NCBI GenBank assembly: GCA_033065855.1
Contig: JAVXUO010001893.1
Location: forward strand, 1-64,000
Direction: 5' to 3'
Source: Escallonia rubra
Lineage: Eukaryota; Streptophyta; Magnoliopsida; Escalloniales; Escalloniaceae
Length of the DNA stretch: 64,000 bases
Of this stretch, positions 57,785 to 64,000 are shown in pieces (the stretch's first letter is position 1; every line of letters begins with the position of its first letter). Made by a program: the position numbers and the translations under genes. Below the pieces are notes generated by a model. The model searched no databases. It had not been told where the DNA came from and was given only the letters and a program-made list of their open reading frames with translations.

Positions 57785-58885
57785 GATGGGGTTTATGCCG
57801 AATAATATAATGAGCCTAATCCGTTTAATTAAGTCGAGTAAGTGGTATAGTCAAGTCTAGTTGGTTAGACTAGTCCAGTTAGTTAGGTTTAGCCCATGTC
57901 CAGTTAAGAGATTGAGTTTGATTAAATGCCTAGGAAATATCTTGTGATTTATCCTTGATAAATTCAAATATCCTTGATTAAGATGAAGATGGGGGATAAT
58001 TTTTGAAATTTGGTACATCCATTCGTCTTTTTTAGAGATAATTACCAAATTAAGGATAGAAAATGTCCCAACATTCGAGAAAAAATCTTGAAATTTTAAG
58101 GGGTGAACCGGCCAGTTTGTCGAAGACCGGCCGGTTCGTTTACTAGCTGGCCGGTTGGTTGACTTATTTTCAGTTTTCCATTTTTATCAAGTATTCTATT
58201 TTATCCCCAGATCACAGATTGAGATGGTCATCTTTATCATTTTGGGCTACATTTATAAGGATCAACTGTTTCTCTCTAGATCTTTTATACCATTTCTTCT
58301 ATAGAAGTGGTAGATAATATCTAAAGAGAAATTTAGCATTTCATACTTCATTCTCCAAACTTGTATGTTATTGGCATTGTGGATTCATCACAGAGCATTC
58401 ATGTGTTTTTTAGGCAAACGCATTCTCGAGGTGTATTTACAGCTTTATAAATGGTTTAGATTATAGTGGTCTAGAGTGTCTCCCATCCCTGCGATCTCAT
58501 TTCCAATATTCAAACTATCAGAAGAGTCTTTCATTTCATTTCTTAGTTTGAGTCTAAGATCAAACTGTAAGTCGCCTCCCGTAGGGCCATGTCGAACTAC
58601 AACGTTATAATTCTAGTTTTTCCGACCAAGTTCGTAGCCCATTTGACCCTTGCTGTCGAATTCAAACAAATAATGTAGAATTAGAGTTTGGGGAATTTGT
58701 TAAAAGGCAAAAAATCAATAGAAATGAAGTAGAGACCAAAAGGTTATGACGGGTGCTTAACACCTTCCCGTTATATAACTTAATCCCTGAGCCCATTTTT
58801 TTTGTTTGTTTTTGATAGACAAGTTAGTCTGTGGACATTTTAGAGTCATTTTTAGGGTTTTTATTATTTTTATTTTGGTTAATTA
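57785..58885 (+). repeat. old LTR-like repeat, right copy
   Basis: Direct-orientation partner of 51480-52690. It contains short repeats of GGCCGGTT (58105-58160). It is followed by ACGACTCCTAAATTT, which may be the remnant of a primer binding site, so it could be a 5' LTR of another element. Confidence 0.5.
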
Positions 58886-58889
58886 AATA

Positions 58890-59500
58890 TGATAACGACT
58901 CCTAAATTTATTGACCTTTCCAGGGTTTAAGGATTTTTTTCGAGGCGGTTCGCTATAATGGGCTGATGAATTCCCGCATAATGCATTCTTTTCTTGAGGT
59001 TTGGAGCCAGACCAAGCCTTCTCAGAGCTTGGGCTCATAAGTTCAACCCGTAAGGGATAATGGAGCACATAGTTCATTTGAATGTCTTTAGGGGTTAAGT
59101 TGAGGTGATGCCATAGTGTATTCCATCAGACTTAGTTGAGCTATTGCGTACGACGCCTCAAAAGAGTTATCTCTTGAAGGTTTGAGTAGAAACCTACTGC
59201 TGATTTTTCCTTTAACTTAATCTAAACAACTTTACTTGTAGAGGTGTATTCATGCTTGGTTCAGGAATTTCATAAGGACCAACCTTACAGATAAGTTATT
59301 GGAATTGCATCAAGTGGGTATCCTACCTTATAGCTACCACGATTGCTCTTGTGAGGAAACTTTTCTAGCCCCCCAGTTATTTGGTAAGTTTTAACTTCAT
59401 AGCTTAAGGAGCTGAGTCGAATATTCTTGAGCTCTTACCAAAGTGGATTTTTTAGACTGATAATCAAGGATTTTCCTTAGCTCAAATTTCCTAAAAACTT
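58890..59500. other. degraded retroelement internal sequence, not resolved
   Basis: No domain could be named with confidence. It lies between the LTR-like repeat and the Gypsy gag remnant, so it is probably decayed retrotransposon. Confidence 0.35.
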
Positions 59501-59638
59501 TGAGAGGCACGATTGATCGATAACATCAAATTCTTCATGTAAACGGGCGGCTCCATAGGATGCTGTTCAACGTGTCTTTGATGCTTGAAGGCATTAACAC
59601 ATCTTTTACGCTTTCGTCATCTTATAGTCGTTTCCTTT
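59500..59638 (-). pseudogene. Gypsy gag remnant, distal part
   Basis: The minus-strand sequence right after the CACTA insert reads on in gag-like fashion (lysine/arginine-rich stretch, then MEPPVYMKNLM). Removing the transposon and one TTT copy joins it to the gag at 62789 without losing the frame. The domain call rests on that continuity and is weaker than for the proximal part. Confidence 0.4.
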
Positions 59639-60197
59639 CACTACAAGGAATAAGGCCTTTAGCGACGGATTTTCCCGTCGCTAAAAGCCTAAATTCCGTC
59701 GCTAAAACTTTTAGCAACGGAATTACCGTCGCTAAAAGTTCCTCGTATAAAAGGCCGTTACTAAAAGTTTTGCGACGGAATTATAAACTCCGTCGTCTAA
59801 TATAGAACGTTTTGCGACGGATTTATTTCTAAATTAGCGACGGAATACCCGTCGCTAATTATGTTTTACGTACTTTAATTTATTTTCTTTTTTACGAAAT
59901 TAGCGACGGGATAAAATTTTTAGCGACGGAATTAATCCGTCGCTAAAAGTTAAGTCATTTTTATTTTTAATTTTTTAATGCCCAAACCTGTAATAAAAAA
60001 TTCAAACCAATTGAGTCCCATCCTCCGTCAACAATCTCAATATATCAAATGAACGATTAACAATCTAAAATCATCGATCAATAATCACAATTAACAACCT
60101 AAAATTATCAAACAAATAGTCAATGTTCACAAAATTGTTCAAAATGTACATATCCGATGCGATTAATTTAAAATATTGTCTAATTACGCCTCAGAGT

Positions 60198-60640
60198 TCA
60201 ACATTGGGGGAAAGGTTTTTCACAAGTACTTTGATCAAACACGCTGACTTGAAAACACATTTGCCCCATGTGTTGAAAGATTACAAAGTCTCCTAGATGG
60301 AGGTCATGTTGTTGCACGAATTCGTTCCAACCCTCTTTGAAGCAAAGAACCTCTTGACCAACCTTCTTCTTCAATTTAACAAGCCATGACCCCTTGCGGT
60401 TGGTTAAAGTTGCTTCAAATCTCAATGTGGTATGCAATCTCCAAAATGCTACCGGTATGGCCTAACATATTCATAATACAGTAAGACATGTAAGTTTTTA
60501 ACCAAAGATAAAACTTTTAACACACACGAAAACACAGAGAAAGCGGGATGACATACAAGTTCTGTATGAAAACTAGGCATCATGACCTTGAAGAAGTGCC
60601 TGCTGACTGAAACGTCCCTGTTCACCGAAGCAGAAGCCAT
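60198..60640 (-). CDS. captured B3 DNA-binding domain gene (REM-like), two exons
   Basis: Exon 1 is 60640-60557 (28 codons) and exon 2 is 60461-60198 (87 codons plus stop). The intron is GT-AG with both exons ending on whole codons, giving 115 residues. Exon 1 ends RHFFKVMMPSFHTEL, the first strand of a B3 domain. Exon 2 carries IPVAFWRLHTTLRFEATL, GSWLVKL, FKEGWNEFVQQHDLHLGDFV and IFQHMGQMCFQVSVFD, the rest of the fold in the right order. B3/REM proteins bind DNA in the nucleus. It is one domain only, with no stop or frameshift, and the splice sites are intact. It lies wholly inside a CACTA element, so it is a transduplicated copy. Expression is unknown. Confidence 0.8.
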
Positions 60641-61095
60641 TTAACCTACTTTAACATGAAAAACCAATCGATGATTATTCAATCGACGAGCATCAATTTC
60701 ATAGCTGAATTAAATCTATCAAATTATGTTAAAGTGATGCTAAAAAAACAGATCCACAGTGAGTTGTAGCTAAAATGACTACCACAAAAATCTCAACTAC
60801 GCACAAGTAGTAACAAAGCTTTGTCACTAAAACTCTTTTAATTGTTCTGGTTTGTTATTCCCTTGGAGAGCGTGAAGACCAATCCTGCCTTGTGCTGACA
60901 CTAAGGAGCTTAGCTATGGCCGTTGTGGTGTAGTATATAGTTAGGATTTGTTGTGATCTATCAAGTGGGGTGGTGTCGCAGGAATATTATGTCAATAAAA
61001 TGAAAGCTTCTAACCCCCCCATAAACTAGTGCTATGCTCCAGCGGGTAAAAGCTTTGGAATCGTCGACTTGTGTAAAAGCTTTGGAATCCTTTGT

Positions 61096-61119
61096 GATTC
61101 CAGGTGTACACCTGGAATC
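61096..61119. repeat. 24-bp perfect palindrome
   Basis: A perfect inverted repeat centred on CCAGGTGTACACCTGG, extended by four bases on each side. It lies among short tandem AGCTTTGGAATC-like copies (61050-61130). Confidence 0.85.
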
Positions 61120-61137
61120 GTCGGCTTCAGCTTCGGA

Positions 61138-61215
61138 ATGGTCGCGAACAGCTCCGGCGACAACTACAAGTCGATAATGGCTTCCGTGAGGTGCTTCCAA
61201 GCTCTCGGCCATAAG
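61138..61215 (+). pseudogene. exon-like piece in the CACTA element, unidentified
   Basis: ATG opens 26 codons (MVANSSGDNYKSIMASVRCF then QALGHK) ending at AAG followed by GTGAGATT, a donor-like site. Codon composition is GC-richer than its surroundings, suggesting a captured exon. The parent gene is not recognised. Confidence 0.3.
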
Positions 61216-61699
61216 GTGAGATTCGCAAATGTTTGTTTTTTCAGATTAGGGATTTAGGGCACAATCAATTTCTCTTAAAAAAACCCCCACTTCTTACATT
61301 TAATACCGATTGACCCCCGAAATTAGTTCCAAAAATTCCAAAGTAGCCCCAAACGGTCGGACACTGCACATCACCGAGTCCGACACGGTGTCGGAAAATT
61401 AAAAAAAATAAATATCGGACACAGATTGGCGGTGTCGGACACGTGTCGGGCGGTGTCCGGAGGGTGTCGGGGTGTCCGTCCGTTTAGGACACCAAACCCC
61501 CCCCCCCCTAGGAGGGGTGTCCGTGCTTCAGAGGTGCTTGCTCTTCCATGTGCTTGAAAAATAGTGAAACGCATATGTGGATTCTAGGTTTGGGGTCGGT
61601 TTCATATTCACTATAAGATAGTGACTTACTTTTGTTCCGTGGTGAGTCTATTTTCCCCCATTAAGGTCGATGTTATTGTCAATGAGGTATAGAATTTGT

Positions 61700-62110
61700 T
61701 TCCACTCCATACCTCACAACAATCACACCCGGCACGTCATAAGCTACACCTATTTCCCTCCATTCACTCACTCACTAAACTCACACAGACAAGCACTCAT
61801 TACACCCACATACACTCAAAACAGCTGCACAAATACACACTCATCCACACTGTTTGCACACCCATACACACATGCTGTAGTCCCTAAGACATACACCTCA
61901 AGCCCTTATTGTAGCCTGTAAAACACACACCATAACCCACCCCCCACCCCGCGCTGCAGCCCTTAAAACACATGCCAAAACCACTGCTGCAGCACATTAC
62001 ACACCACACACAACACCACTGCTGCTACTGCTACACACACTCACTTAAACACACACCCTGTACACTCCTAAAACACACACACAAGCACTCAATACAAATC
62101 CCTTTTCCCT
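61700..62110. repeat. CA-rich low-complexity tract
   Basis: CACACA- and ACTCAC-rich sequence inside the CACTA element. The frames across it are not genes. Confidence 0.8.
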
Positions 62111-62788
62111 CAATTCACACCCCTTTTCCCTCAATTCCATCAGCAATTAAACAACCTAATTCCATCAGTTACAAAATCAATTGCAATTAAAAATAATTGA
62201 AATTATAAGAAACATATCATAATTCCATAAACAAATTAGGGCAAGTTCCAATTAGGGCAAATTGACATAAATCAGAACTGAAGAAAATTAGGGCAAATGG
62301 CGCTTAAACATGCATTAAAGCAAATTAGGGCAAATGGACATACAGAGAGGTGGTGCGGCGGCAGAAGTGTTGGTGGCGCGGCGGCAATATTGAAGGGCCT
62401 TGGTGGCGCGGCAGTGGAGGGAACTGGTGGCGCAGCGTTGGTGGCACGCGGATATGGATGGGCACGACGTCGGGGGAGGGGGGCGGTGATGTCGCTGGAG
62501 GTGGGTCGTCGGAGAGGGAGAACGCCAATATCGTCGGTGAGTGGGTGAGAGTGAGAGACAAAGAGAAACGGGGAGAGTGAAAAAAAGACGCAGGCGTTTT
62601 ATGTAAGGACTTTTAGCGACGGAATGACACCGTCACTAAAAGCCCGTCGACAAAAGATATATTTAACGACAGACTTTTTAGCGACGGTAACTTTCTGTCG
62701 CTTATAATGTTTTAACGACGGACATTTTACAAACGGGTTTATCCGTCGCTGAAAGACGTTTTCGCAAAATCCTAATTTTCTTGTAGTG

Positions 62789-63250
62789 TTTTGTTTAATC
62801 TTGTCTATGGCCCGGGCACGATGTTCTTCAAGATATTCTTCTGCTTGAATATACTTGTTGTTCTTCCCCAAGAGTGCCTTTATGTTTCCATGAAGACTTT
62901 TATCCATCGAAAAATCAAATCATGTCGTCTGGCAGAGATCGTGCATGAAGGCAACATATTTAACTAATCCATTCAAACTGCCACCTCAAGCTTTGCCGCA
63001 TTGAAACAGTCAAAGTATTGGGACAAACACTCACTCATTCTTTTCTTGCATAATGTTGAGGAGAATGGTGTAGCATTTTTGTCGATAGCAGATAAAAAGA
63101 GTGGATAGACCAGGAATGTAGAAACTTGAACCATGCACGTGCGGGCTTTTTGAGCGTCATTGAGAAGGCCTGACACATGACAGTGTCCGACATTTGTAAC
63201 GGCATCATGCTGGTCTTGAATTATGCTCTTTCGAATCGCCGCTGGTGTCG
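62789..63250 (-). pseudogene. Gypsy gag remnant, proximal part
   Basis: Minus-strand blocks: DTVMCQAFSMTLKKPARAWF (63190-63125), SECLSQYFDCFNAAKLEVAV (63036-62973), NGLVKYVAFMHDLC (62963-62921) and GKNNKYIQAEEYLEEHRARA (62870-62810). These match the retrotransposon gag domain (PF03732 type) in order. Frameshifts and stops separate the blocks. The CACTA element interrupts it at 62788. Confidence 0.75.
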
Positions 63251-63259
63251 TTCATGCCA

Positions 63260-64000
63260 CATTGAGGCATCTTCAAAATTGGTGGTAATTTGCCTTTTCA
63301 ATGGCTTTTAACAGGGGATACCCTACTGTGGTGACCGACCTCAACGAGGCACGTCCATGAGGAAGACAAGACTGTAGTGGTGAAGAATAGGAACTATCTT
63401 CTTTGGACGATTGTTTGTGGTAGCAATATTCGCTTCAAGTTGTATGTCTGTCTTATTCTTCGTCTGGCTGATAAGTTGGTTCATACTTTGAGTTGTACCT
63501 TCTGTCATACATAGCTTGATCGTGAGGATTGATTGAGAGGTCGATTTGATGGATTGCAGTGAGAACGGTTGGTTGAAACAGAGGTTTCTGCAACATGTTT
63601 TGTCAATTTTGGTTGGAGGTTATGACCACGTCTTTCAGTTGACGGGTTTCCTTGGTTAGATCTGGATGAAGAATCATAAACAAATTGCGCTTGATACGGT
63701 GATGCAAGTCATGTTTCCGCAGAGTAGGATCGGCAAACGGCGTCCTCCCAGCTATAAGTGCTGGGTGTCACATTGGTGTGGCTTTTGTTGAACCGGTGGT
63801 TCGATTGATCTGGCATGTAGACACCGTGCGCCAATTGTGAGAACAATCGGTTCGATGGGTATGGCTTTATTGCTGGTAGCGATAGTTGGTTCATAGGATT
63901 TGAGACTTGTTAGATGACATGTCGCTAACCATGATTCTTGTCATGGCCTTATGGATGGTCCCAATCTTTTGCTACCAAAAAGTTGATTGGAAACCACAGC
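63260..64000 (-). other. probable upstream part of the Gypsy element, unresolved
   Basis: Between 63290 and 64000 short minus-strand frames (for example 63709-63894) show no domain. By position this would be the gag N-terminus or leader of the element at 62789-63250. No LTR edge is visible before the window ends. Confidence 0.3.

Larger units (their letters stand above)
59639..62788. mobile_element. CACTA transposon, 3.15 kb, non-autonomous, carrying a B3 gene
   Basis: Ends CACTACAAGGAATAAGG and (inverted) CACTACAAGAAAATTAGG, with TTT at 59636-59638 and 62789-62791 as the 3-bp target duplication. Subterminal TTTAGCGACGGA / CCGTCGCTAAAA motifs fill 59655-59960 and 62608-62760. No transposase is seen. 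Cargo: a two-exon B3 gene (60198-60640), an unidentified exon-like piece (61138-61215), CA-rich low complexity (61700-62110) and a GC-rich patch (62340-62550). Confidence 0.93.

Overview
The window is nuclear DNA from a flowering plant, probably a eudicot. It is AT-rich, has GT-AG introns in a plant gene, many plant retrotransposons and MITEs, and a TAS3 trans-acting siRNA locus. The exact species cannot be read from the sequence. Only two loci look like working host genes; most of the rest is nested and decayed transposable elements.

Layout. 1-1.7 kb: a possible last exon, then the right end of a CACTA transposon that cuts an old Copia remnant (1.7-2.2 kb). 3.5-5.3 kb: a retroposon with target-site duplication and a Stowaway MITE. 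6.1-6.8 kb, minus strand: a TAS3 gene with a TATA box, a miR390 site and one tasiARF exactly in 21-nt register with the predicted cleavage point. 9.5-9.9 kb: a second Stowaway. 11.2-14.1 kb: two mirror-image Tourist-like MITEs around a compact gag-only Copia element that looks like a broken tandem array. 14.3-19.1 kb: a decayed L1-type LINE. 19.1 kb: a CACTA end. 20.3-33.5 kb: a second LINE split by two LTR elements. One of these has a 187-bp internal region and a GC-rich tandem array in one LTR. The other is a gag-only Copia with 1.16-kb LTRs.

34.5-41.0 kb, plus strand: a complete five-exon gene for a chloroplast-type GNAT acetyltransferase (275 aa), with an apparent TIR element in intron 3. 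41.8-50.4 kb: a PIF/Harbinger element whose transposase gene is split by a 5-kb Copia element; that Copia carries an in-frame triplication in its integrase. 51.5-58.9 kb: an old LTR-like repeat pair around an Agenet-domain gene fragment and a 3.9-kb non-coding LTR element, which itself holds a TIR element with a captured gene fragment. 59.5-64 kb: a Gypsy gag remnant split by a 3.15-kb CACTA element that carries a two-exon B3-domain gene.

The most interesting functional locus is TAS3: miR390/AGO7 would trigger phased siRNAs, one of which targets auxin response factor mRNAs. The other themes are gene-fragment capture by DNA transposons (B3, Agenet and one unidentified fragment) and deep nesting that gives a relative insertion order.
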